Shown here: positions 25,756-33,084 of the stretch, piece by piece
How positions within the stretch are numbered: the stretch's first letter is position 1
Layout: the number at the start of each line of letters is the position of its first letter
NCBI GenBank assembly: GCA_913062925.1
Contig: CAJXWJ010000026.1
Coordinates: 1-42,868 of the forward strand
Source of the DNA: an uncultured Pseudorhodobacter sp.
GTDB taxonomy: Bacteria > Pseudomonadota > Alphaproteobacteria > Rhodobacterales > Rhodobacteraceae
Reading direction: 5' to 3'
Length of the DNA: 42,868 nt
The notes under the pieces: model-generated
The model's database searches: none
The model's input: only the letters and a program-made list of their open reading frames with translations
What the model was told of the DNA's origin: nothing
Translations under genes and position numbers: made by a program

Positions 25756-25890
25756 TTATGCCGACAGCTTTTTGCGGCCCTTGGCGCGGCGGGCTGCCAA
25801 CACAAGACGGCCACCCTTGGTTGCCATACGAGCGCGAAAGCCGTGACGGCGGGCGCGAACCAGGTTCGACGGTTGAAAAGTGCGCTTCAT
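25756..25890 (-). CDS. rpmH: 50S ribosomal protein L34
   Basis: A 44-residue, strongly basic L34 ([18 protein letters not shown] at the start, [11 protein letters not shown] at the end), one of the smallest ribosomal proteins. A GGAGA site lies five bases before the ATG. It is the first gene of the rpmH-rnpA-yidD unit and lies 40 bases upstream of rnpA. A candidate promoter is at 25951-25979. Confidence 0.97.
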   Translation of the reverse strand: MKRTFQPSNLVRARRHGFRARMATKGGRLVLAARRAKGRKKLSA

Positions 25891-25950
25891 CGCGGTCTCC
25901 ATCAGACAGGCGTCGATCCAGTGGATTCGACGCGTAAACTTGAAGCCCGT

Positions 25951-25979
25951 CCTTTAGGGGGGGAATGGCGGTAAGTCAA
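25951..25979 (-). promoter_or_regulatory. Candidate promoter for rpmH
   Basis: On the minus strand TTGACT (25979-25974), a 17-base spacer and TAAAGG (25956-25951), about 60 bases upstream of the rpmH ATG. The -35 is good and the -10 is weak. The remaining 190 bases up to the divergent VTT gene hold only a weak plus-strand candidate, TTGACG (26017-26022) with TGTTAC (26040-26045). Confidence 0.45.
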
Positions 25980-26168
25980 CGCGCGCCGCAGCAGATTTCT
26001 GCAACAATTCACCTTGTTGACGCGAAGACCGTGCTGAAATGTTACAAACCGCTGTCTTTGGGTGCCGCAAAGCCAGCCAAAGATCAAGGCCGCGTGATGC
26101 AGGGGCGGTTGGTGCTGGCTTTGTCGCGGGGTTTTGCCCATCCTGTGGCGAGTTTTACAGGATGCCTT

Positions 26169-26870
26169 ATGCCTCGCCTTGCCAAAAAGCTGCCGTTCTT
26201 GCTGATTCTGACCGCGGCGCTGATCGGCGCGGTGTTTTTGCGCGACAAACTCAGCTTTGATGCGCTGGCTGCGAATCGTACGGCACTTCTGGCCTATAAG
26301 GATCAGCATTTCCTGTTGGCCAGCTTGGGCTTTGGGCTGGCCTATGTTGCAATTGTGGGCCTAAGCCTGCCGGGGGCGACGATGGCGACGCTGACGGGGG
26401 GCTTTTTGTTTGGGCTGTTTCCGGGGGTGGCTTATAATGTCATCGCGGCCAGTCTTGGCGCGGTTGTGGTGTTTCTGGCTGCGCGCGCGGGCTTTGGGGC
26501 GGCGGCGGCTGCAAGGCTGCAAAACAGCACCGGTGCTGCGGCGCGGCTGCAAGCCAATCTGCGCGAAAACCAATGGTCGGCGCTGCTGATCATGCGCTTG
26601 GTGCCGGCCTTGCCGTTCTTTCTGGCCAATCTGATTCCGGCCTTTCTGGGCATCCGGCTTGCGCCCTTTGCCCTGACGACGCTGCTGGGGATTTTGCCTG
26701 CAACCTTTGTCTTTACCTCGATTGGTGCAGGGCTGGGCGAGGTTTTTGCGCGCGGCGAGAGGCCCGATCTGTCGGTGATCTTTTCCGCGCCGGTGCTGCT
26801 GCCGCTTTTGGGGTTGGCGGCGCTGTCGGCCCTGCCGATCTTGCTGAAATTTCTGCGAAAGGCGCGATAA
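26169..26870 (+). CDS. VTT-domain (TVP38/TMEM64, DedA-like) membrane protein
   Basis: A 233-residue inner-membrane protein of the VTT/SNARE-associated family. The core motif region GLSLPGATMATLTGGFLFGLFPGVAYNVIAASLGAVVVFLAAR lies at about residues 60-102, and a second re-entrant block LIMRLVPALPFFLANLIPAFLGI at about 138-160. Related proteins are lipid scramblases or carry undecaprenyl phosphate; the role here is unknown. The ATG at 26169 is chosen for its AGGA site and hydrophobic N-terminus. It is followed with no gap by a flavoprotein gene, an association seen in several bacteria. Confidence 0.88.
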   Translation: MPRLAKKLPFLLILTAALIGAVFLRDKLSFDALAANRTALLAYKDQHFLLASLGFGLAYVAIVGLSLPGATMATLTGGFLFGLFPGVAYNVIAASLGAVVVFLAARAGFGAAAAARLQNSTGAAARLQANLRENQWSALLIMRLVPALPFFLANLIPAFLGIRLAPFALTTLLGILPATFVFTSIGAGLGEVFARGERPDLSVIFSAPVLLPLLGLAALSALPILLKFLRKAR

Positions 26871-28280
26871 ATGGATGTGATCACCACAGATCTTTGCATC
26901 ATCGGTGCAGGTTCGGGCGGGCTGTCGCTTGCGGCGGGCGCGGTGCAGATGGGCGCGCGGGTGGTGCTGATCGAGGCGGGCGAGATGGGGGGCGATTGTC
27001 TGAACACCGGCTGCGTGCCCTCTAAAACCCTGCTTGCTGCGGCCAAGACTGCGCAGGTGTTGCGCAAGGGGGCTGCGGGCGTGGCGGGGGCTGAACCGCA
27101 GATTGATTTTGCCGCCGTGATGGCGCAGGTGGCTGCGGTGATCGCGGGCATTGCCCCCGTTGACAGTCAGGCGCGGTTCGAGGGGCTGGGCGTGCAGGTG
27201 ATCCGCGCCTTTGCCCGCTTTACCGGCCCGCGCGAGGTTGAAGCGGGCGGCCAGCGCATTCGCGCAAGGCGTTTTGTGATCGCCACCGGCTCGCATCCGA
27301 TGATCCCGCAGGTCTCGGGCCTGAACGATCTGCCCTATCTGACCAATGAGACGATTTTTGCCCAAACCAGCCTGCCCGCGCATCTGCTGATCCTTGGTGC
27401 AGGCCCGATTGCGATGGAGATGGCGCAGGCGCATCGGCGTTTGGGCAGCAAAGTCACGGTGATTGCACGATCCACAGCGCTGGGGCGCGAAGACCCCGAG
27501 GCGGCGGCGGTGGTGCTTGCGGCCTTGCGAGCAGAGGGTGTGACGATCCTTGAAGGTCAGGATGCCGCGCGGTTTCGGGCAACGCCGGAGGGGGTCGAGG
27601 CGGTCTTGGCCGACGGCACCACGCTGACAGGCTCGCATGTTCTGGTCGCGGTGGGCCGCGTGCCTGCAATTGCGGGGCTGAACCTAGAGGCGGCGGGTGT
27701 CGCCTATACCGCGCGCGGCGTGACGGTGGGGCCCAACCTGCGCAGCAGCAACCGCCGCGTCTATGCGGTGGGCGATGTGGCGGGTGGTTTGCAGTTCACC
27801 CATGTGGCCGGTGCCCATGCGGGCGTGGTGATCCGCCAAATTTTGCTGGGCTTGCCCGCGCATGAGGCCAAAGTGGTGCCATGGGTCACCTATACCGACC
27901 CCGAACTGGCGCAGATCGGGCTGACCGAGGCCGCAGCCCGCGCCAAACACCCCGATGTGACGGTGATCAGGCAAGACTTCGCCCATAACGACCGCGCCCT
28001 GACCGAGGCCCGCGCCGAGGGGTTTTTAAAACTGATGCTGGTCAAGGGCCGCCCCGTGGGCGTTACAATCGTCGGCGCGCAGGCGGGCGAGCTGATCGGG
28101 CTTTGGGCGCTGGCGGTTTCGGCGCGGCTGAAGATCAGCGCCATCACCGGCATGATCGCCCCCTATCCGACGCGCGGCGAAATCTCGAAACGTGCAGCGG
28201 GGGCCTATTTCTCGCCCCAGCTTTTTGATAACCCTAGCCTCAAGCGGCTGGTGGGTTTTGTGCAGCGCTGGCTGCCCTGA
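26871..28280 (+). CDS. MerA-like pyridine nucleotide-disulfide oxidoreductase
   Basis: A 469-residue FAD/NAD(P)-binding enzyme of the lipoamide dehydrogenase/mercuric reductase family. FAD motif GAGSGG (12-17), redox-active CLNTGC (C43, C48) and a second dinucleotide fold LGAGPIAMEMA near 177-187. At the dimer interface the catalytic HAHPT of lipoamide dehydrogenase is replaced by APYPTRGE (about 430-437), a Tyr as in mercuric reductase, but the C-terminal CC pair and N-terminal metal-binding domain of MerA are absent. So it is neither a true Lpd nor a complete MerA; substrate unknown. It starts immediately after the VTT stop. Confidence 0.9.
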   Translation: MDVITTDLCIIGAGSGGLSLAAGAVQMGARVVLIEAGEMGGDCLNTGCVPSKTLLAAAKTAQVLRKGAAGVAGAEPQIDFAAVMAQVAAVIAGIAPVDSQARFEGLGVQVIRAFARFTGPREVEAGGQRIRARRFVIATGSHPMIPQVSGLNDLPYLTNETIFAQTSLPAHLLILGAGPIAMEMAQAHRRLGSKVTVIARSTALGREDPEAAAVVLAALRAEGVTILEGQDAARFRATPEGVEAVLADGTTLTGSHVLVAVGRVPAIAGLNLEAAGVAYTARGVTVGPNLRSSNRRVYAVGDVAGGLQFTHVAGAHAGVVIRQILLGLPAHEAKVVPWVTYTDPELAQIGLTEAAARAKHPDVTVIRQDFAHNDRALTEARAEGFLKLMLVKGRPVGVTIVGAQAGELIGLWALAVSARLKISAITGMIAPYPTRGEISKRAAGAYFSPQLFDNPSLKRLVGFVQRWLP

Positions 28281-28325
28281 TGCTGGCAGCGGCTTAGGTC
28301 TTTAGGCAAGCAGGAGAGCGCAGAG

Positions 28326-29732
28326 GTGACAGTCAGACGGCATGGCTTTCTGCATACCCTGTCGGGGCGGTTTTTGCTGCTGACCGTGGCTTTTGTCATG
28401 CTTGCAGAAGTGCTGATCTTTGTGCCCTCGATTGCGCGCTTTCGGTCGGATTTTATGACGATGCGGCTGGAAAAAGCCCAAATCGCGGCACTGGCGCAGC
28501 TTGCGGCCGAAGATATGGTCACCCCCGCGCTGGAAAAAGAGCTTTTGGCCAATGCCGAGGTCTATAACGTGGTGCTGCGGCGCGACGAGGTGCGCCAGCT
28601 TGTGCTGTCTTCGCCGATTCCAACGCCGATCGCAGGCACCTTTGATCTGCGCGAGGCTGGCCCATGGGAACTGATCCGCGATGCTTTTCGTTGCCTTTTG
28701 GATGCGGATGAAAAGATCATTCGCGTGATCGGCTATCCGGTACAAGCCGCTGGTCTGTTGATCGAGGTAACAATGGATGCGGGGCCGATGCGCGCCGCGA
28801 TGCTGGATTACAGCGAGCGCATCCTGATTCTTTCGGCGCTGATCTCGGTGGTGACGGCGTTTCTGCTGTTTGTGGCGGTGCAGCGCTTGATCGTCTTGCC
28901 GATTCGCCGCGTCGTCTCGCATATGAAAGCCTATGCCGAGGCCCCCGAAGATGCCCGCCGCGTCATCGACCCCACCGCCAGCGTGGTCGAGCTGCGCGAC
29001 GCCGAAGAAGCGATGGCCTCGATGCAGCAGCAGTTAACAGGCTCGTTGCGGCAAAAAGAACGGCTGGCGCAGCTGGGGGGGGCGGTTGCCAAGATCAGCC
29101 ATGATCTGCGCAATATCCTGACCACGGCCCAGCTTTTTGCCGATAGGATTGAAGGCTCTGATGATCCAATGGTGGCGCGCGCCGCCCCCAAGCTGGTGAA
29201 TTCGATCAGCCGTGCGGCGGCTTTGTGCGAATCGACCCTCGCCTTTGGCAAAGCCGAGGAATCGCCGCCCAGCCTGCGCCAGTTCAGCCTTGCAGCCCTT
29301 GCCGAAGAGGTGGCCGAGGCCGAAGGCCTGGCGGGCGAGGGCAGCGTGACCTGCCTGATCGAAGTGCCGCAAGCCATGATGATTTCTGCCGACTACGAGC
29401 AGCTTTACCGGGTGCTGTCGAACCTGATCCGCAACGCTCGCCAAGCCATCGAGGCCACTGGCACAGAGGGCAGCATTGAAATCTCGGCTGGAGAGACCCC
29501 CGCCGAATGGTGGATCAGCGTTGGCGACACCGGCCCCGGCCTGCCCGAGCGCGCCCGCGAGCATTTGTTCGAGGCGTTTCAGGGCGGCGCGCGCAAGGGC
29601 GGCATCGGGCTGGGGCTGGCAATCGCCGCCGAACTGGTGCGCGGCCATGGTGGCCGGCTCGAGCTGTTTCGCAGCGATTCCCTTGGCTCGGAATTCCTGA
29701 TCCACCTGCCAAAAACCATCGCCCGCAGCTGA
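28326..29732 (+). CDS. Membrane-bound sensor histidine kinase (orphan)
   Basis: A 468-residue sensor kinase. Two membrane helices (about 13-34 and 166-188) flank a periplasmic sensor of about 130 residues, followed by a HAMP-like linker, a His box AKISHDLRNILT with the phospho-acceptor H259, and an ATPase domain with N box NLIRNARQAI, G1 DTGPGLP and G2 GIGLGLAIA. The GTG at 28326 with AGGAGAG upstream is the best start. No response regulator is encoded nearby, so its partner is elsewhere. It follows the flavoprotein gene by 45 bases. Confidence 0.9.
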   Translation: MTVRRHGFLHTLSGRFLLLTVAFVMLAEVLIFVPSIARFRSDFMTMRLEKAQIAALAQLAAEDMVTPALEKELLANAEVYNVVLRRDEVRQLVLSSPIPTPIAGTFDLREAGPWELIRDAFRCLLDADEKIIRVIGYPVQAAGLLIEVTMDAGPMRAAMLDYSERILILSALISVVTAFLLFVAVQRLIVLPIRRVVSHMKAYAEAPEDARRVIDPTASVVELRDAEEAMASMQQQLTGSLRQKERLAQLGGAVAKISHDLRNILTTAQLFADRIEGSDDPMVARAAPKLVNSISRAAALCESTLAFGKAEESPPSLRQFSLAALAEEVAEAEGLAGEGSVTCLIEVPQAMMISADYEQLYRVLSNLIRNARQAIEATGTEGSIEISAGETPAEWWISVGDTGPGLPERAREHLFEAFQGGARKGGIGLGLAIAAELVRGHGGRLELFRSDSLGSEFLIHLPKTIARS

Positions 29733-29798
29733 ATTTGGCAACATTTACTTGGCTTTATGGGTATTTGTGTTCGAAGCCGCAGAAAAACAAACTTTGTG

Positions 29799-29819
29799 AC
29801 AGAGTTTGCAAATCTCTGT
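29799..29819. promoter_or_regulatory. Quasi-palindrome upstream of tRNA-Arg
   Basis: ACAGAG (29799-29804) mirrored by CTCTGT (29814-29819) around TTTGCAAAT, in the 137-base gap between the kinase stop and the tRNA. It could be a weak kinase 3' hairpin or a protein site just upstream of the tRNA promoter. Confidence 0.35.
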
Positions 29820-29829
29820 GGAATTGCTC

Positions 29830-29857
29830 TTGCAATGCCGCGCTTGGAGGGCTAAAC
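29830..29857 (+). promoter_or_regulatory. Candidate promoter for tRNA-Arg
   Basis: TTGCAA (29830-29835), a 16-base spacer and CTAAAC (29852-29857), ending 12 bases before the tRNA 5' end, so transcription would begin a few bases upstream of the mature tRNA. Confidence 0.45.
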
Positions 29858-29869
29858 GCACCCCAAGAT

Positions 29870-29946
29870 GGATCCATAGCTCAGCTGGATAGAGCATCAG
29901 ACTACGAATCTGAGGGTCGGGCGTTCGAATCGCTCTGGGTCCACCA
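29870..29946 (+). tRNA. tRNA-Arg, anticodon ACG
   Basis: A 77-base cloverleaf. The acceptor stem GGATCCA (29870-29876) pairs with TGGGTCC; D arm GCTCAGCTGGATAGAGC; anticodon stem CAGA/TCTG with loop CTACGAA, anticodon ACG at 29904-29906; T arm with GTTCGAATC; CCA is encoded (29944-29946). The ACG anticodon is normally edited to ICG to read CGU, CGC and CGA. Confidence 0.97.
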
Positions 29947-30021
29947 TCTTCCCCCTTTGTATCAGTTGGTTAGCGTAAACGCGTTTCCAAATTTTATCCG
30001 TGCAGAGCTTTGGTCTGGCGG

Positions 30022-30714
30022 TCAGTTTGCGTGCGCGCGGATAAAGAACGCCACGCCACGGGTGACGCGTTCGCGCAAAACTGCGGGGTCTGGGGGGACG
30101 GTGCTGTAGCGGCGCTCGATGGCCGAAAATCCGAGCCAAAGCCCCAGCAAATCTTCGGCGGCCGTGCGGGAGCAGCGCAGATCCATCGCGCCGCAATGAC
30201 AGGCTTCGGCCAGAAGATTGCCCAGAATATCGCGCAAATGTCCTGGCCCCGCGTCAAAGAATCGTTGCGCAAGTTCAGGGTGGCGGGCTTTTTCCATGCT
30301 GAGACAGCGCTCGATCGCCTGACGCGAGGGTTCCGAGATCAGGTCCACCAAGGCCATGCCAACGCGCGTCAGCTTTTCGGCCAAATCGCCCTCGGTCTGC
30401 ATCGCTTCGGCGGCCAGCGAATCCAGCCGTGCGGTTTCACGATCCACAACCGCCAGCATAATCGCATTTTTGTCTTTGAAATTGGCGTAGACTGTCACCT
30501 TGGATACGCCGGCCGCTGCGGCCAAAGCCTCCATCGGAACGCCGTCCATTCCGCGTTCGGCAAAAAGTTTCAAACCCGCATCAAGGATGGCGCAGCGCTT
30601 CTCCATGTCTTTGGGTCGTCCCAAGGCCTTGGCGGCGATCATCTCTATCCCCTCGTGCCGCTTTTGCGCGGATTTGGGGCAAGGTAGTTCTATCGCATCT
30701 TTGGAGCAAGCCAT
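30022..30714 (-). CDS. TetR-family transcriptional regulator
   Basis: A 230-residue repressor-type regulator. The helix-turn-helix lies at about residues 40-85 (AILDAGLKLFAERGMDGVPMEALAAAAGVSKVTVYANFKDKNAI), with a diverged ligand-binding, dimerisation domain after it. The ATG at 30714 is chosen because GGAGG lies seven bases upstream; an internal ATG at 30642, just before LGRPKD and with its own GAGGGG site, would give a more usual N-terminus. It lies downstream of the secreted repeat protein in the same direction, separated by a strong hairpin, and an operator typical of TetR proteins lies at the promoter of that gene (31518-31533). Autoregulation is inferred. Confidence 0.9.
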   Translation of the reverse strand: MACSKDAIELPCPKSAQKRHEGIEMIAAKALGRPKDMEKRCAILDAGLKLFAERGMDGVPMEALAAAAGVSKVTVYANFKDKNAIMLAVVDRETARLDSLAAEAMQTEGDLAEKLTRVGMALVDLISEPSRQAIERCLSMEKARHPELAQRFFDAGPGHLRDILGNLLAEACHCGAMDLRCSRTAAEDLLGLWLGFSAIERRYSTVPPDPAVLRERVTRGVAFFIRAHAN

Positions 30715-30734
30715 CACAGTGCCTCCACATGCTT

Positions 30735-30758
30735 GCGCCGGCCCCGAAGGACCGGCGC
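30735..30758 (-). repeat. UUCG-loop hairpin between the repeat protein and tetR genes
   Basis: Read on the minus strand, GCGCCGGTCC pairs with GGGCCGGCGC (one T-G pair) around TTCG. No T-run follows, so transcription can continue into the tetR gene; the hairpin would protect the upstream message and reduce the downstream one. Confidence 0.6.
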
Positions 30759-30779
30759 GGTGTCTTTGGGTGTTTCGGG

Positions 30780-31274
30780 TTAGTGGCCCGAGGTATTTGC
30801 AGCATCTAACGTGATCAGCTGCGCAATGGTGTAATCGGCAGGGTTCAAGCCAAGAGCGCCGGCCAATTGGGCCTTGCCTGCGGTGACCGAACCAAGCGTG
30901 TCGGTGGTATTGCGCCCCGCACCCGAGACCACGAAGGCAACGGTCTGTTGGTCGTTGTTAACTTTTGCCGTGATAATGCGTTGCAATTCATTGGCGCTGT
31001 ATTTGTCTTGCGCCACGCCGGCCAGCTTTGCCAATTGGCCGGCAGCATCACCCGCAGCCTCGTTGCGGTTGGTATGGGTCAGATAGAACTTCTCGGAGGT
31101 CGCATCGTTTTCACGACGTGCCGTGATGATGTTTTGCAGCTCGGCTGTGGTGTATTCGCCAGCCGCAACACCGGCAGCGCTTGCAAGCTGGGTATCCGTC
31201 GAGGTTTGGCCAGCAAAGGCAGTACCGGTCAACGACAGGGCGATCAGGGCGGGGGTCAGGATAGATTTCAACAT
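30780..31274 (-). CDS. Secreted protein with three internal repeats
   Basis: A 164-residue protein with a clear signal peptide (residues about 1-21, MLKSILTPALIALSLTGTAFA) and no membrane anchor after it, so probably periplasmic or exported. The mature part has three related units of about 50 residues with the pattern small-Leu-Ala-x-Ala-Gly-Val, then (D/E)-Y-(T/S)-x-x-E-L followed in the first two by (Q)-(N/R)-I-I-T-A and an Asn-Asp: units begin near residues 31, 79 and 133. No catalytic residues were recognised. I do not know the function. An in-frame ATG five codons upstream (31289), with GGAAGG before it, is an equally possible start. It precedes the tetR gene and has a long leader. Confidence 0.78.
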   Translation of the reverse strand: MLKSILTPALIALSLTGTAFAGQTSTDTQLASAAGVAAGEYTTAELQNIITARRENDATSEKFYLTHTNRNEAAGDAAGQLAKLAGVAQDKYSANELQRIITAKVNNDQQTVAFVVSGAGRNTTDTLGSVTAGKAQLAGALGLNPADYTIAQLITLDAANTSGH

Positions 31275-31362
31275 GATAAACTCTTTCATTTGGAAAGCCT
31301 TCCCCGTTCCGTTCCCAAGGGGAAGCGGTGGGTTTGGCAGGGATTTTTTAAAACCGAAGCTT

Positions 31363-31381
31363 GGCTTACATCAGGTAAGCC
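31363..31381 (-). promoter_or_regulatory. Hairpin in the leader of the repeat-protein gene
   Basis: GGCTTAC (31363-31369) pairs perfectly with GTAAGCC (31375-31381) around five bases. On the minus strand it is followed, after about ten bases, by TTTTAAAAAAT, so it resembles a weak terminator inside the 250-base leader. A second small dyad, GGCCA/TGGCC, lies about 20 bases further upstream in transcript order. Confidence 0.45.
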
Positions 31382-31487
31382 TTGTCACATTCGGTGCGGC
31401 CATTTTGGCCAAGTCATTCAACGTGCAAGTTTTTCTCTCAAGTCATTTGCTCCGTCTCCAGTCTTCGTTTCGATGAGTTAGGTCTAT

Positions 31488-31533
31488 ACTGAACGAATAT
31501 GGATGGAAATAGAAAACTGAACGAATTCGTTCA
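31488..31533. promoter_or_regulatory. TetR-type operator and half-site
   Basis: TGAACGAATTCGTTCA (31518-31533) is a perfect 16-bp palindrome, of the TGAAC/GTTCA kind bound by many TetR proteins. The half-site ACTGAACGAAT recurs as a direct repeat at 31488-31498 and 31516-31526, 28 bases apart. The palindrome touches the -10 box of the minus-strand promoter and covers its likely start point, so occupancy should block transcription. Confidence 0.6.
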
Positions 31534-31561
31534 TTAAGTTTTCGTGATCGGGGCTTGTCAA
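31533..31561 (-). promoter_or_regulatory. Promoter for the repeat-protein/tetR unit
   Basis: On the minus strand TTGACA (31561-31556), a 17-base spacer and CTTAAT (31538-31533): a consensus -35 at ideal spacing. The operator palindrome begins at the last base of the -10. The transcript would have a leader of about 250 nt before the repeat protein. No gene lies between 31290 and 31782; the rest holds the xylA terminator and an imperfect inverted repeat near 31668-31695 (TCACG/CGTGA). Confidence 0.65.
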
Positions 31562-31731
31562 AGATTCTGCTGCGTCGCGGCATTTAAACTTAAGCCCTGC
31601 TGAGTATTTTCGTCTTTCCGCCAGATGACAGGGCTGTGATGTTACAAAGTAAAGCTGCGGCTTGGCGCTTTCATCACGCAAATCGTGATCGAAATCAGCG
31701 GCGTGGCAAGTTTTTGCCGCCAAAACACCAA

Positions 31732-31757
31732 GGGCCAGCGATTCGCATCGCTGGCCC
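31732..31757 (-). terminator. Terminator after xylA
   Basis: GGGCCAGCGAT (31732-31742) pairs perfectly with ATCGCTGGCCC (31747-31757) around TCGC; on the minus strand the tail reads TTGGTGTTTTGG, a modest T-run, 26 bases beyond the xylA stop. Confidence 0.75.
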
Positions 31758-31782
31758 CCTGCCTCAAATCCTTAGATTTTGC

Positions 31783-33084
31783 TTAGATATAGTCGTTCCA
31801 CAGATTCTCGAGCCGTTCTTGCCGGCCCGAACGTGGTTGTGGGTTGATGTTCTGCGCCAAAACGCTTGCCGCCACTGCTTCCAAAGGCTGGGTCAGCATC
31901 GCCTTGGCCTCGGCGGACTGCCAGCCCGCATACCGCGCGCGGCGCTTGGCCTCTAGGGCATCGGCCTCGAACAGCGCTGCGGCGGCTTTGAAGGCGCGCG
32001 CGCAGGTGTCCATGCCGCCGACATGCGCCAAGATCAGATCTTCGGGGTCAAGCGATTGGCGCCGGATTTTCGCGTCAAAGTTGGTGCCGCCCTTGGTATA
32101 GCCGCCGGCACGAATGATCTCGTAGAAGGCCACGGCCTTTTCGGCGTGGTTGTTGGGGAATTGGTCGGTGTCCCAGCCGGATTGGTAATCGTTGCGGTTC
32201 ATGTCGATCGAGCCGAAAATCCCAAGCGAGGCTGCCAGGGCGATTTCATGTTCAAACGAATGGCCGGCCAAGATCGCGTGACCCTGCTCGATATTGACCT
32301 GAACTTCTTTCTCCAGCCCGAAATCCTTCAAAAAGCCGTAGACCGTCGCCACATCGTAATCATACTGATGCTTGCTGGGTTCCTGCGGCTTAGGCTCGAT
32401 CAGAATTGCGCCCTGAAAGCCGATTTTATGCTTATAGTCCACAACCGATTGCAGGAAGCGGCCTGCGTGGGCGCGCTCTTGCGCCAGATCGGTGTTCAGC
32501 AGGGTTTCATAGCCTTCGCGGCCCCCCCAAAGCACATAGTTCTGCCCGCCCAGCTTCATCGTCGCATCAAGGCAAGATTTCACCGTGGCCGCAGCATAGG
32601 CGTAAACCTCGGGGTCTGGGTTGGTGGCAGCGCCTGACATCCAGCGGCGATGGCTGAACAGATTGGCGGTGCCCCATAGCAGCTTTGCCTTATGGCTGGC
32701 CTGCTTTTCGGCAAGATATTCGACGATCTCTTCCAGATTGCGCAGCGATTCAGCAAAAGTCGCGCCTTCAGGGCGGGCATCGGCGTCATGGAAAGCATAA
32801 AACGGCGTGCCAAGGATGTCGAACATCTCGAAGGCGACATCGGCCTTCATCTTGGCCAGCGCCATGCTGTCGCCAAACCAAGGCCGCTCAAAGGTCTGGC
32901 CGCCAAAGGGGTCGCCGCCCGGCCAAGCAAAGGAATGCCAATAGGCCACGGCAAAGCGCAGATGATCTTCCATCCGCTTGCCCATCACCACCTCGTCGGG
33001 GTTGTAATGGCGGAAGGCGAATTCGTTGCTGGTGCCTGGGCCTTCGTATTTGATCGTTGGAATGTTTTTGAAGAAATCGGTCAT
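31783..33084 (-). CDS. xylA: Xylose isomerase
   Basis: A 433-residue enzyme converting D-xylose to D-xylulose, with two divalent metals in a TIM barrel. The catalytic His/Asp pair is H99 and D102 ([13 protein letters not shown]), the metal/catalytic residues E230 and K232 ([18 protein letters not shown] region), with the WGGREGYE motif near 186-193 and the C-terminal metal-ligand block [19 protein letters not shown]. The start at 33084 overlaps the xylB stop (ATGA) and has AGGAG seven bases upstream. xylB precedes it in the same operon. Confidence 0.97.
   Translation of the reverse strand: MTDFFKNIPTIKYEGPGTSNEFAFRHYNPDEVVMGKRMEDHLRFAVAYWHSFAWPGGDPFGGQTFERPWFGDSMALAKMKADVAFEMFDILGTPFYAFHDADARPEGATFAESLRNLEEIVEYLAEKQASHKAKLLWGTANLFSHRRWMSGAATNPDPEVYAYAAATVKSCLDATMKLGGQNYVLWGGREGYETLLNTDLAQERAHAGRFLQSVVDYKHKIGFQGAILIEPKPQEPSKHQYDYDVATVYGFLKDFGLEKEVQVNIEQGHAILAGHSFEHEIALAASLGIFGSIDMNRNDYQSGWDTDQFPNNHAEKAVAFYEIIRAGGYTKGGTNFDAKIRRQSLDPEDLILAHVGGMDTCARAFKAAAALFEADALEAKRRARYAGWQSAEAKAMLTQPLEAVAASVLAQNINPQPRSGRQERLENLWNDYI

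Noticed and set aside
29870-30021. tRNA-Arg as an integration site for a mobile element
   Set aside because: No integrase, no repeated tRNA 3' end and no change in gene content suggesting an island within the window.
31484-31723. A 79-codon minus-strand frame upstream of the repeat-protein gene
   Set aside because: It spans the promoter and operator, has no ribosome site and no recognisable protein features.
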